This document shows positions 1 through 8,362 of a stretch of DNA of 64,000 nucleotides, in pieces; the stretch's first letter is position 1; every line of letters starts with the position of its first letter. Origin of the DNA: Halopseudomonas pachastrellae (GTDB lineage Bacteria; Pseudomonadota; Gammaproteobacteria; Pseudomonadales; Pseudomonadaceae). A model generated the notes under the pieces. It saw nothing but the letters and a program-made list of their open reading frames with translations. It was not told where the DNA came from and made no database searches. The stretch spans positions 62,001 to 126,000 of the forward strand of contig NZ_FOUD01000010.1 in NCBI RefSeq assembly GCF_900114765.1, written 5' to 3'. The position numbers and the translations under genes were made by a program.

Positions 1-261
1 CGCAAGCGTCAGCAGGGCGTGCCATAGGCGCTCGTAGTGGCTGCCAAGGCGCCGGTCTGGCGAATCGCTGAACAGCTCGGCCAGGCGATGCGGGGCTTCG
101 TCCAGTGCGTTCAGCTCATGCCAGAGCTGGTCCGGGTCCTGGCGCCAGATAGAGTCCTGCAGCGGGTCACGCATGGGTAATAACTGGCGGTCGAGCAGCG
201 CCGGGCTGGCGGCTACCCAGGCCAGGTCGCGGACAAGCGGATTGTGAAAACGCGGTGGCAT
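1..261 (-). CDS. DUF1853 family protein, N-terminal part (runs off the window)
   Basis: Only the first 87 codons are present; the rest lies left of base 1. The product begins MPPRFHNPLVRDLAWVAASP and later reads RRLGSHYERLWHALL, which resembles the start of the DUF1853 family (function unknown). The start ATG has a GGGAG ribosome binding site a few bases upstream. It is divergent from nadK, with a 95-bp gap that must hold both promoters. In Pseudomonas a gene of this family sits at the same place beside nadK (recalled synteny). Family assignment rests on a short fragment. Confidence 0.75.
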   Translation of the reverse strand, partial: MPPRFHNPLVRDLAWVAASPALLDRQLLPMRDPLQDSIWRQDPDQLWHELNALDEAPHRLAELFSDSPDRRLGSHYERLWHALLTLA

Positions 262-356
262 CGCGGCTCCCGTATTTGCCAGTCACAGCTGGCTGCGGAA
301 TAATCGGCGCGTGCCCTCAGTCTCGGGCATCTCACAGACGAACGCAAAGGGGTGGT

Positions 357-1241
357 ATGGATCAGTTCCGCAACATCGGTCTCATTGGACGTCTTGGCAG
401 CGGGCGCGTGGTCGATACCCTCAAGCGGCTCAAGCGCTTTCTGCTCGACACCGGGCACACCGTTATTCTGGAAGACGCGGTAGCGGAACTGCTGCCCGGA
501 CACCAGCAGCAGGTCTGTTCACGCAAGATGATGGGCGAGATCTGCGATCTGGTGATTGTGGTCGGCGGCGATGGCAGCTTGCTTGGCGCCGCGCGTGCAC
601 TGTGCCGCTACAACATCCCGGTGCTGGGCGTGAACCGTGGCGGCCTGGGCTTTCTGACCGATATTCCGCCAGATGAACTCGAAGCCCGCGTAGGCGAGGT
701 GCTGGCCGGCAAGTACATGGTCGAAACGCGCTTTCTGCTCGACGCCTTTGTGCGCCGTGGCGAGGAGCAACTGGGCACCAGTGAAGCGCTGAACGATGTG
801 CTGCTGCACCCGGGCAAGTCGGCGCGGATGATCGAGTTTGAGCTCTATGTCGACGGCCAGTTCGTCTACAGCCAGAAGTCGGACGGGCTGATTGTCGCCA
901 CGCCCACCGGCTCAACCGCTTACTCGCTGTCGGCCGGCGGGCCGATCATGCATCCCAAGCTGGATGCCGTGGTGCTGGTGCCGATGTTTCCGCACACCCT
1001 GTCCAGCCGCCCGATCGTGGTTGATGGCAACAGCGAGCTGAAGATCATCATTTCCAAGCAGAGCGGTATCTATCCGCAGGTCAGCTGTGATGGTCAGGTG
1101 CACATGTCCTGCGCGCCCGGCGACAGCATTACCATCCGCAAGAAACCGCAGAAGCTGCGCCTTTTGCATCCGCTGGATCACAACTTCTACGCCATTTGCC
1201 GCAGCAAACTCGGTTGGTCCAGCCGCCTGACGGAGCAGTAA
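357..1241 (+). CDS. nadK: NAD kinase
   Basis: Phosphorylates NAD to NADP in the cytoplasm, the only route to NADP. The 294-residue product has the family GGDGS motif at residues 70-74 (VVGGDGSLLGAAR), the NAD-binding segment with ALNDV at 144-148, and TGSTAYSLSAGGP at about 184-196. An in-frame start exists about 100 bases upstream, but ATG 357 has an AAAGGGG ribosome site and gives MDQFRNIGLIGRLGS, the expected family beginning. The phosphoesterase gene follows after one base, so the two are translationally coupled. Length is normal. Confidence 0.97.
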   Translation: MDQFRNIGLIGRLGSGRVVDTLKRLKRFLLDTGHTVILEDAVAELLPGHQQQVCSRKMMGEICDLVIVVGGDGSLLGAARALCRYNIPVLGVNRGGLGFLTDIPPDELEARVGEVLAGKYMVETRFLLDAFVRRGEEQLGTSEALNDVLLHPGKSARMIEFELYVDGQFVYSQKSDGLIVATPTGSTAYSLSAGGPIMHPKLDAVVLVPMFPHTLSSRPIVVDGNSELKIIISKQSGIYPQVSCDGQVHMSCAPGDSITIRKKPQKLRLLHPLDHNFYAICRSKLGWSSRLTEQ

Positions 1242-1242
1242 G

Positions 1243-2211
1243 GTGAGCGACGCAGAGCTTGACCGGGGCTATGACATCATTGGTGATGTGCACGGCTGCG
1301 CGCATACCCTCGAACGCCTGCTGGAGCAGATGGGCTACCGCCGGCTGAATGGCGTCTGGCAGCACCCACGCAGGCAGGCGCTGTTTCTAGGCGACATTAT
1401 TGATCGTGGCCCGCGTATTCGTGAGGCTCTGCACCTGGTGCGCGACATGGTTGAAGCAGGGCATGCGCGCTGCATCATGGGCAATCACGAGTTCAACGCC
1501 ATTTGTTGGGAAACGCCTGCACCACCCGGCAGCGGGCGCAGCTACCTGCGCGAGCACACCGAGCGGCATCACCGCCTGATTGGCGACACCCTGGCGCAAT
1601 TCGACCCCTGGCCGCAGGAGTGGCGGGAGTTTGTACAGTGGTTCGGCGATCTGCCGCTGTTTCTGGATATGGGCCCGTTCAGGCTGGTGCACGCCTGCTG
1701 GGACAGCAGCCTGATCGAGCCGCTGCGCCAGGACTACCCGGACGGCCGCATTGACGACGAGTTTCTGATTGCCTCGGCCCATTGGGGCAGCTTTCCCGCG
1801 CAAACCTTGGACCGCCTGCTGCGTGGCACCGACATGCGTTTGCCGCACGGCATCACCATGACAGGGAAAGACGGCTTTACCCGCGCCTTCTTCCGCACCA
1901 AGTTCTGGGAGGAGGCACCAGAAACTTACGGCGATGTGGTGTTTCAGCCCGATGCGCTGCCTGAGCCGGTGGCGGAAAAGCCGCTCACCGAACAGCAGAA
2001 GGCCGAGCTGATGATCTATCAGCCCCACGACCCGCTACTGTTTGTCGGCCATTACTGGCAGCAGGGTACGCCACAGCCAATTCGCCCCAATCTGGCCTGC
2101 CTGGATTACAGCGCTGTGAAGTACGGCAAACTGGTGGCCTATCGCTGGAGTGGAGAAACGCGTCTGGAACGCGATCACTTTGTCTGGGTCGAAGTCCCGC
2201 AAATGAGTTGA
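1243..2211 (+). CDS. metallophosphoesterase (ApaH/PP2A-like calcineurin fold)
   Basis: A 322-residue dimetal phosphoesterase. The canonical metal-binding blocks are in order: GDVHG (14-18), GDIIDRG (50-56) and GNHE (80-83), with later histidines completing the site. The substrate cannot be read from sequence; relatives include diadenosine tetraphosphatases and protein phosphatases. It starts with GTG one base after the nadK stop, and the GGAG in the end of nadK serves as ribosome site. The fixed pairing with nadK across Pseudomonas (recalled) suggests a nucleotide or phosphoprotein role, which is inference. Confidence 0.9.
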   Translation: MSDAELDRGYDIIGDVHGCAHTLERLLEQMGYRRLNGVWQHPRRQALFLGDIIDRGPRIREALHLVRDMVEAGHARCIMGNHEFNAICWETPAPPGSGRSYLREHTERHHRLIGDTLAQFDPWPQEWREFVQWFGDLPLFLDMGPFRLVHACWDSSLIEPLRQDYPDGRIDDEFLIASAHWGSFPAQTLDRLLRGTDMRLPHGITMTGKDGFTRAFFRTKFWEEAPETYGDVVFQPDALPEPVAEKPLTEQQKAELMIYQPHDPLLFVGHYWQQGTPQPIRPNLACLDYSAVKYGKLVAYRWSGETRLERDHFVWVEVPQMS

Positions 2212-2223
2212 AGCGAGGCCCGC

Positions 2224-3072
2224 ATGCTTAAAGCACTGACCTGTCCGCTGGATGAAGATCTGGCGCCGCTGGCGCAGTTTCTGCGTAGTCGTGGGGTGGT
2301 ACACCGGATTGCCGAGGAGCGCGGCGAGCAGGTGATCTGGGTGGTTGATGAGGCGAGCGCGCAGATTGTGCGCAGCCTGTATGAACAGGGCGTCGACAGT
2401 TTGCCTCGGGCGAGCGAGGCGCCGCGCGCGCCCAGCCCGGCGGCGCAGTTCTGGCGTCAGGCCCACCGGTTGATACCGGTCACCTTGGGCGTTTTGCTGA
2501 TCACTGCCGTGGTCGCGCTGTTGACCGGCCTTGGCACTGATGTGCGTCAGGTAGTGATGTTCACCTTTACGCCGCTTGAACCAAGCGGCTATCTGGCCGA
2601 ACAACCGGATATGACCCAGTGGTGGCGCTTGATAACGCCGATCTTCCTGCACTTTGGCGTAATGCACCTGGCGTTTAACGCGCTCTGGTATTGGGAGTTG
2701 GGGCGGCGCATTGAGATGCGCTCCGGCGGGCTGTGGCTGCTGGGACTGACGCTGCTGATCGGGCTGGTCTCCAATACCGCCCAGTGGCTGTGGAGCGGCA
2801 ACAGCAGTCTGTTCGGAGGGCTGTCTGGCGTGCTGTACGGCCTGCTTGGTTATTGCTGGCTGTACCAGAAGCTGGCGCCGAACGTGTTCTTTGATCTGCC
2901 ACGCGGGGTCATCATCATGATGCTGGCCTGGCTGGTGCTGTGCATGACCGGACTGGTAACCCTGCTGGGGTTTGGCGCCATTGCTAATGCCGCCCATGTC
3001 AGCGGCTTTGCTGCCGGCTGCCTGATCGGCGCAGTGGCAGGTGCGTTGCAGCGTCAGCGGCAGGTACAATAG
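2224..3072 (+). CDS. rhomboid family intramembrane serine protease
   Basis: A 282-residue membrane protein with a cytosolic N-terminal domain (about 1-80) followed by about six membrane segments. The rhomboid catalytic dyad is visible: Ser201 in GGLSG and His258 in NAAHVSG. HFGVMHLAFN (about 143-152) is the conserved His/Asn segment of the GlpG group, and WELGRRIE the following loop. It cleaves membrane proteins within the bilayer; the substrate is unknown. It lies 12 bases after the phosphoesterase and is probably co-transcribed with nadK. The N-terminal domain resembles that of GlpG, but it should not be named glpG without comparison. Confidence 0.92.
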   Translation: MLKALTCPLDEDLAPLAQFLRSRGVVHRIAEERGEQVIWVVDEASAQIVRSLYEQGVDSLPRASEAPRAPSPAAQFWRQAHRLIPVTLGVLLITAVVALLTGLGTDVRQVVMFTFTPLEPSGYLAEQPDMTQWWRLITPIFLHFGVMHLAFNALWYWELGRRIEMRSGGLWLLGLTLLIGLVSNTAQWLWSGNSSLFGGLSGVLYGLLGYCWLYQKLAPNVFFDLPRGVIIMMLAWLVLCMTGLVTLLGFGAIANAAHVSGFAAGCLIGAVAGALQRQRQVQ

Positions 3073-3101
3073 CCACTTTCACTCATCCAGCGGGAGACCC
3101 G

Positions 3102-3368
3102 ATGACTACCTTCGTCGAGATGCTGCGCAACATCAGCCCGGAAATCTATCAAAGCCTCAAGCTGGCCGTGGAAATCGGCAAATGGCCGGACGGGCGCAAG
3201 CTGACGCGCGAGCAGAAGGAACTCTGCCTGCAGGCGATGATCGCCTGGGAACAGGACAATCTGCCGGAAGAGGAGCGCACCGGGTACATGGGGCCGCAAG
3301 GCTGCAAGTCGCAGGAGAAGGAAATCCCCAATATTCTGTTTTCGACCCGTTCGGAGACCTTGCATTGA
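3102..3368 (+). CDS. YeaC-like DUF1315 family protein
   Basis: A small soluble 88-residue protein of unknown function. The sequence matches the DUF1315/YeaC family: FVEMLRNISPEIYQSLKLAVE near the start, WPDGRKLT in the middle, and a C-terminal FSTRSETLH. The start has a GGGAG ribosome site. Its TGA stop overlaps the TTG start of the next gene, so the two are translationally coupled. No membrane segment or signal peptide. Confidence 0.88.
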   Translation: MTTFVEMLRNISPEIYQSLKLAVEIGKWPDGRKLTREQKELCLQAMIAWEQDNLPEEERTGYMGPQGCKSQEKEIPNILFSTRSETLH

Positions 3369-4207
3369 GCCAGCTGCAGTTTCAGGGCGGCGTCAGCAAA
3401 ATGCGCGGCCAGCTCGAGTCACCCGAGACGCCGGTTACCTACAGCTTGCCGATTGGTGAAGAGCAGGTGCCGCTTAACGCCTTGCTTGGCAAGACACTGC
3501 GTCTGGAAGCGCTGGGCGTTATCAATTGCGTGCACTGTGGCCGCAAGACCAAGAAAAGCTTCAGCCAGGGCTATTGCTACCCGTGCTTCACCAAGCTCGC
3601 GCAGTGTGATGTCTGCATCATGAGCCCGGAGAAGTGCCACTACGATCAGGGTACCTGCCGTGAGCCAGCATGGGGTGAGCAGTTTTGCATGACTGATCAC
3701 ATCGTCTATCTGGCCAATTCGTCGGGCCTGAAGGTGGGTATTACCCGCGCCACCCAGATTCCGACGCGCTGGATCGACCAGGGCGCAAGCCAGGCACTGC
3801 CGATCATGCGCGTGGCTACCCGGCAGCAGTCTGGTCTGGTGGAGGACCTGCTGCGTCAGCAGGTGGCAGACAAGACCAACTGGCGCGCGTTGCTCAAGGG
3901 TGATCCGGAACCGCTGGATTTGTGCGCCGAGCGTGATCGCCTGCTGAATAACGCCGAGGCAGGCCTGACTGAGCTGCAGTCGCGTTTTGGCTTGCAGGCG
4001 ATTCAGTTGCTGCCGCAGGCCGAGTCGCTGGAGATTCGTTATCCGGTCGAGCAGTACGTGGCCAAGCCGCAATCGGCCAACCTGGACAAAGATCCGGTGC
4101 TCGAAGGCACACTGCTTGGCATCAAGGGGCAGTACCTGCTGCTCGACACTGCAGTTATCAATATTCGCAAATACACCGCCTACCAGCTGGCCTTCAGCGC
4201 CGGTTGA
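3365..4207 (+). CDS. DUF2797 protein: cysteine-rich zinc-finger-like plus GIY-YIG-like segment
   Basis: 280 residues, function unknown. I chose the TTG at 3365, which overlaps the stop of the upstream gene; it gives an N-terminus leading into GGVSKMRGQL, whereas the next ATG (3401) would remove it. Nine cysteines crowd residues 55-108 (C55, C58, C71, C74, C81, C84, C91, C98, C108), suggesting one or two zinc sites. The segment from about 112 reads IVYLANSSGLKVGITR followed by RW, reminiscent of the GIY-YIG fold. That resemblance is my pattern reading. Conserved upstream of pepN in Pseudomonas. Confidence 0.85.
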   Translation: MSQLQFQGGVSKMRGQLESPETPVTYSLPIGEEQVPLNALLGKTLRLEALGVINCVHCGRKTKKSFSQGYCYPCFTKLAQCDVCIMSPEKCHYDQGTCREPAWGEQFCMTDHIVYLANSSGLKVGITRATQIPTRWIDQGASQALPIMRVATRQQSGLVEDLLRQQVADKTNWRALLKGDPEPLDLCAERDRLLNNAEAGLTELQSRFGLQAIQLLPQAESLEIRYPVEQYVAKPQSANLDKDPVLEGTLLGIKGQYLLLDTAVINIRKYTAYQLAFSAG

Positions 4208-4219
4208 GCATAACGGCAG

Positions 4220-4240
4220 GGCCGCCCTGCAGGGGCGGCC
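4220..4240 (+). terminator. GC-rich hairpin after DUF2797 gene
   Basis: A perfect 8-bp stem GGCCGCCC / GGGCGGCC with loop TGCAG lies 12 bases after the stop. It has no T-tract, so it is at best a weak or 3'-end-protecting structure. A second inverted repeat, CGGCCGA-CC-TCGGCCG, follows at 4255-4270 just before pepN. Confidence 0.45.
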
Positions 4241-4285
4241 GAACATGATTTCACCGGCCGACCTCGGCCGCAGCGGAGCTCTGAC

Positions 4286-6937
4286 ATGCGTACCGAACAA
4301 CCCAAGACGATTTACCTCAAGGACTATAAGGCGCCGGATTACTGGGTCGACGAGACCCAGCTGACCTTTGAGCTGTTCGAGGACCACGCGCTGGTGCACA
4401 GCCGCCTGGCGTTGCGCCTGAACAGCGACCTGCACGGCGACGGCGCACTGCCTGCGCTCACGCTGCATGGCCAGGAGCTGGCGCTGCTCAAGGTGGTGCT
4501 GGATGAGCGCGAGCTGGGCGAGGGCGACTATCAGGTCGATGATGACAGCCTTAGCCTGCAGCCAGCCGATGCCACCTTCGCGCTGGCGCTGACCACCCGC
4601 ATCGAACCGCAGAACAACACCGCGCTGGAAGGGCTGTACAAGTCCGGCAGCATGTTCTGCACCCAGTGCGAGGCTGAGGGCTTTCGCAAGATTACCTACT
4701 ACCTCGACCGCCCGGACGTAATGAGCCGCTTCACCACCACGGTCATTGCCGAGCGCGAGCGCTACCCGGTACTGCTGTCAAACGGCAACCCGATTGCTTC
4801 CGGCGAGCACGAGGGGGGGCGCCACTGGGTCAGCTGGGAAGATCCGTTCCCCAAACCGGCCTACCTGTTCGCCCTGGTCGCCGGTGACCTCTGCCTGCTG
4901 CAGGACAGCTTCACCACCATGAGCGGGCGCGAGATCGACCTGCGCATCTACGTCGAGCCGGAAAACCGCACCCAGTGCGACCACGCCATGGACAGCCTCA
5001 AGCGCTCCATGCGCTGGGATGAAGAGGTCTATGGCCGTGAGTACGATCTGGATATCTTCATGATCGTTGCGGTCAATGACTTCAATATGGGCGCGATGGA
5101 GAACAAGGGCCTCAATATCTTCAACTCCAGCTGTGTGCTCGCGCATCAGGACACTGCGACCGACATGGCCTTCCAGCGGGTCGAGGCGGTCGTCGCGCAC
5201 GAGTATTTCCATAACTGGTCGGGCAACCGGGTTACCTGCCGTGACTGGTTCCAGCTGTCGCTGAAAGAAGGCTTTACCGTCTTCCGCGACTCCGAGTTCT
5301 CCGCCGACATGAACTCGCGCACGGTCAAGCGCATTGAGGATGTCACCTTCCTGCGTGCCAACCAGTTTGCCGAAGACGCCGGCCCCATGGCGCACCCGGT
5401 GCGCCCGGACTCCTTTATCGAGATCTCCAACTTCTACACCCTGACTGTCTATGAGAAGGGCGCAGAGGTGGTGCGTATGCTGCACACGCTGTTGGGCGAG
5501 GAGGGCTTTCGCAAGGGCACCGACCTGTACTTTGAGCGTCACGACGGCCAGGCCGTCACCTGTGATGACTTTATCAAGGCACTAGAAGATGCCAATGGCG
5601 CTGACTTTAGCCAATTCAAACGCTGGTACAGCCAGGCCGGTACCCCGCGCCTGAGCGTCACCAGCGAGTATGACGCCTCGCGCTGCGAATACCGTCTGCA
5701 CTTCAATCAGGTCTGCCCGCCAACGCCCGGCCAGCCCGACAAGCTCCCGCAGGTGATTCCGGTGCGTATGGCACTGCTGGACCGTGACGGTAAAGAGATG
5801 ACGCTGCGGCTCAATGGCGAGGCGCTGGGTACCGAGGCTGTTGTGTCCATCACCGAAGCCGAGCAGACGCTGGTGTTCGAGAATGTACCGACTTGCCCGC
5901 TGCCGTCTTTGCTGCGCGGCTTCTCTGCGCCGGTCAAGTTGAGCTATCCCTACAGCCGGGATGATCGCGTGTTCCTGGCCAAGCACGACCCGGACGGCTT
6001 CAATCGCTGGGAGGCGGCCCAGGGTCTGGCGGTAGATGTGCTGCAGGGGCTGGTCGATATTCATCGGGCCGGCCGCCCGCTGAATCTCGATCAGCGCCTG
6101 GTGGACGTCATGCGCAGCGTGATCACCGATTCCGAGTTGGACGCTGCCATGGTGGCAGAAATCATCCGTCTGCCGTCTGAGGCCTATCTGGTTGAAGTGG
6201 CCGAGGTAGCGGACGTTGATGCTATCCACTTTGCCCGTGAGTGGCTGCGCCGCGCACTGGCGGTGGCCCTGCGTGACGACATGGCTGCCCGCTACCAGGC
6301 CCTGGCAGCCGCCGGGGCAGGGGAGTTCAGCCCCAGTGCATCGGCGATGGCTGACCGCAGCCTGAAGAACAGCCTGCTGGGTTATCTGATGCTGACCGGT
6401 GAGCAGGAGGTGTTGAACTGGTGTGTGCGTCAGTTTGTTGAGGCCAGCAATATGACTGACCGTCAGGCTGCGCTGGTGGCGCTGGTTAACTCACCCTTTG
6501 AGCAACAGCGTGAAGCGGCCTTGGCCGACTTTGCCGAGCGTTGGGCCGCTTATCCGCTGGTGATGGATCAGTGGTTCAGCGTGCAGGCCATGGCTTCCCA
6601 GCCGGGCGCGCTGGAGCGGGTGCAGAAACTGATGGAGCATCCGCTGTTTACGATGCGCAACCCGAACAAGGTGCGTGCGCTGATTGGCGCTTTCGTTAAC
6701 CAGAACCTTGCCAACTTCCACGCCATCGACGGCAGCGGCTACGCCTTCCTGGCTGATCGCATCATCGAGCTGGACCGCAGCAATCCGCAGATTGCCTCGC
6801 GCCTGGTGACGCCGCTGAGCCGCTGGCGCAAGTTTGATGACGAGCGTCAGGCGCTGATGCGTGAGCAGCTGTCGCGCATTCTGGCCGAGAAGTTGTCGCC
6901 GGATGTCTATGAGGTGGTCAGCAAGTCGCTGGCCTGA
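4286..6937 (+). CDS. pepN: aminopeptidase N (M1 family)
   Basis: A cytoplasmic zinc aminopeptidase that removes N-terminal residues from peptides during protein turnover. The 883-residue length is normal for bacterial PepN. The substrate-binding GAMEN motif is at 269-273 and the zinc site HEYFH at 305-309, with the third ligand Glu328 in LKEGF. The C-terminal helical domain is complete. GGAG lies about 10 bases before the ATG, and the beginning MRTEQPKTIYLKDYKAPDYW matches the family. No signal peptide. Confidence 0.97.
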   Translation: MRTEQPKTIYLKDYKAPDYWVDETQLTFELFEDHALVHSRLALRLNSDLHGDGALPALTLHGQELALLKVVLDERELGEGDYQVDDDSLSLQPADATFALALTTRIEPQNNTALEGLYKSGSMFCTQCEAEGFRKITYYLDRPDVMSRFTTTVIAERERYPVLLSNGNPIASGEHEGGRHWVSWEDPFPKPAYLFALVAGDLCLLQDSFTTMSGREIDLRIYVEPENRTQCDHAMDSLKRSMRWDEEVYGREYDLDIFMIVAVNDFNMGAMENKGLNIFNSSCVLAHQDTATDMAFQRVEAVVAHEYFHNWSGNRVTCRDWFQLSLKEGFTVFRDSEFSADMNSRTVKRIEDVTFLRANQFAEDAGPMAHPVRPDSFIEISNFYTLTVYEKGAEVVRMLHTLLGEEGFRKGTDLYFERHDGQAVTCDDFIKALEDANGADFSQFKRWYSQAGTPRLSVTSEYDASRCEYRLHFNQVCPPTPGQPDKLPQVIPVRMALLDRDGKEMTLRLNGEALGTEAVVSITEAEQTLVFENVPTCPLPSLLRGFSAPVKLSYPYSRDDRVFLAKHDPDGFNRWEAAQGLAVDVLQGLVDIHRAGRPLNLDQRLVDVMRSVITDSELDAAMVAEIIRLPSEAYLVEVAEVADVDAIHFAREWLRRALAVALRDDMAARYQALAAAGAGEFSPSASAMADRSLKNSLLGYLMLTGEQEVLNWCVRQFVEASNMTDRQAALVALVNSPFEQQREAALADFAERWAAYPLVMDQWFSVQAMASQPGALERVQKLMEHPLFTMRNPNKVRALIGAFVNQNLANFHAIDGSGYAFLADRIIELDRSNPQIASRLVTPLSRWRKFDDERQALMREQLSRILAEKLSPDVYEVVSKSLA

Positions 6938-6947
6938 CCGGTAACGG

Positions 6948-6992
6948 CGAGTTCACGTCCGCCAGCCGTCTGGCACGCGGCTCTTGAACTCG
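6948..6992 (+). terminator. nested hairpin downstream of pepN
   Basis: An outer perfect 8-bp stem CGAGTTCA (6948-6955) / TGAACTCG (6985-6992) encloses an inner stem GCCAG/CTGGC (6961-6974). No T-run follows, so termination is inferred from position only. The rest of the gap to 7208 includes an AT-rich stretch at about 7030-7052 that may hold the promoter for the next operon; no clear -35/-10 pair was found. Confidence 0.4.
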
Positions 6993-7207
6993 TCGTCGAT
7001 AAATGAGTTACTCAGCACGCGCAAGTGTGAAATTTTAATAAAAAATTACCGAGAGGTATTTGTGCCCCGCCTTGCAGGTCTCTAATATGCGATGTCCGCT
7101 GGCGGAATGACTGCATGGCTGCGCCTGCGCTGCAGCAGGCGCCATGTGGCGACAACATGCTTCCCGTAGCGGAGCAACACCTATAAAAACAAAGAGGGGT
7201 GGTGTTT

Positions 7208-8335
7208 ATGCGTAAGCCGTCTAACTGGCGCGCTTCACTCGCAACCTGCGCAGTTGTTTCACTGCAGGGTTCGTATCTCAAGAAAGCGTTTTCTGTCTCT
7301 GCGTTGGCCTCTGCCGTTATGTTGTCCGGCTTTGGCGCGCTTGGTTCTGCTGCCGTTCAGGCAAATGACACGGTCGGAGAAGCGGTAAAACCGGCTATTC
7401 AATCGCCATTGGCTTCCCACACGCTGCTGATTGACGCAGCCGTTGTTGGCGACCGTCTGGTTGCTGTCGGTAGTCGTGGCCACATCGTCTATTCCGATGA
7501 TCAAGGTAAAAGCTGGAGCCAGGCCGAGGTGCCGGTGCGCCAGCTGCTGACCGCCGTATACTTCGTTGATGACAAGCGCGGCTGGGCGGTCGGTCATGAC
7601 TCGCTGATTCTCAATACCACCGATGGCGGCGCCACCTGGGCGATGCAGTATCGCGACCCGGAACTGGATCAGCCGGTTGACCCGGATGGCCCCAGTCTGC
7701 TGGAACGCCCCTTGATGGATGTGTGGTTCCGCGACGCGAACACCGGCTTTGCTATCGGCGCCTACGGCACCTTCCTGCGTACCGATGATGGCGGTGAAAC
7801 CTGGGAAGACCGCACCTACGACATCGATAACCCCGATGGCTTCCACTACAACGCCATGGCTGAAGTCAATGGCGCTGGTCTGTTCATCGCTGGTGAAATG
7901 GGCACGTTGTACCGCTCAGCTGATTTCGGCGACACCTGGGAAACCCTCACCGATCTGCCCTATGACGGCTCCTGGTTCGGTGTATCCGGTACTGCGCAAA
8001 ACAACGTGGTACTGGTTTGGGGTCTGCGCGGCAATCTCTTCCGTTCTACTGACTTTGGCGACAGCTGGCAGCAGATAGAGCTGAAGACGCCGAGAAACGG
8101 CCCGCTGGAAGCGACCCTGCTGGGTGGCGGTCTGTCGGCAGACGGGCAGGTTGCAGTCGTGGGTGTTGGCGGCGTTGTGCTGACCAGCGACAACGGCGGC
8201 CGCAGCTTTGACGTCATGACCCGTCCGGACCGTGTGGCACTGGCTTCGGCCCGTGTGTTGACCAACGGCGAACTGCTGCTGGTGGGCCAGCATGGTGTTG
8301 TCACCATGCCTGCCGACGCACTGCACGCGCACTGA
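7208..8335 (+). CDS. Ycf48/BNR-repeat exported protein, copy 1
   Basis: A 375-residue protein with a long N-terminal leader whose hydrophobic core is about residues 26-50, ending near AVQA-ND, so it is probably exported to the periplasm. The mature part is made of beta-propeller repeats of BNR/Ycf48 type (YSDDQGKSW, NTTDGGATW, RTDDGGETW, RSADFGDTW, RSTDFGDSW). Such proteins are commonly encoded beside MMPL transporters, as here 27 bases upstream. ATG 7208 was chosen over GTG 7199 because AGAGGGG is well spaced from it. Role inferred: periplasmic partner of the transporter. It is closely similar to the gene at 10970. Confidence 0.85.
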   Translation: MRKPSNWRASLATCAVVSLQGSYLKKAFSVSALASAVMLSGFGALGSAAVQANDTVGEAVKPAIQSPLASHTLLIDAAVVGDRLVAVGSRGHIVYSDDQGKSWSQAEVPVRQLLTAVYFVDDKRGWAVGHDSLILNTTDGGATWAMQYRDPELDQPVDPDGPSLLERPLMDVWFRDANTGFAIGAYGTFLRTDDGGETWEDRTYDIDNPDGFHYNAMAEVNGAGLFIAGEMGTLYRSADFGDTWETLTDLPYDGSWFGVSGTAQNNVVLVWGLRGNLFRSTDFGDSWQQIELKTPRNGPLEATLLGGGLSADGQVAVVGVGGVVLTSDNGGRSFDVMTRPDRVALASARVLTNGELLLVGQHGVVTMPADALHAH

Positions 8336-8362
8336 TAATAATTACAAGCCAGGAGAATCTGG

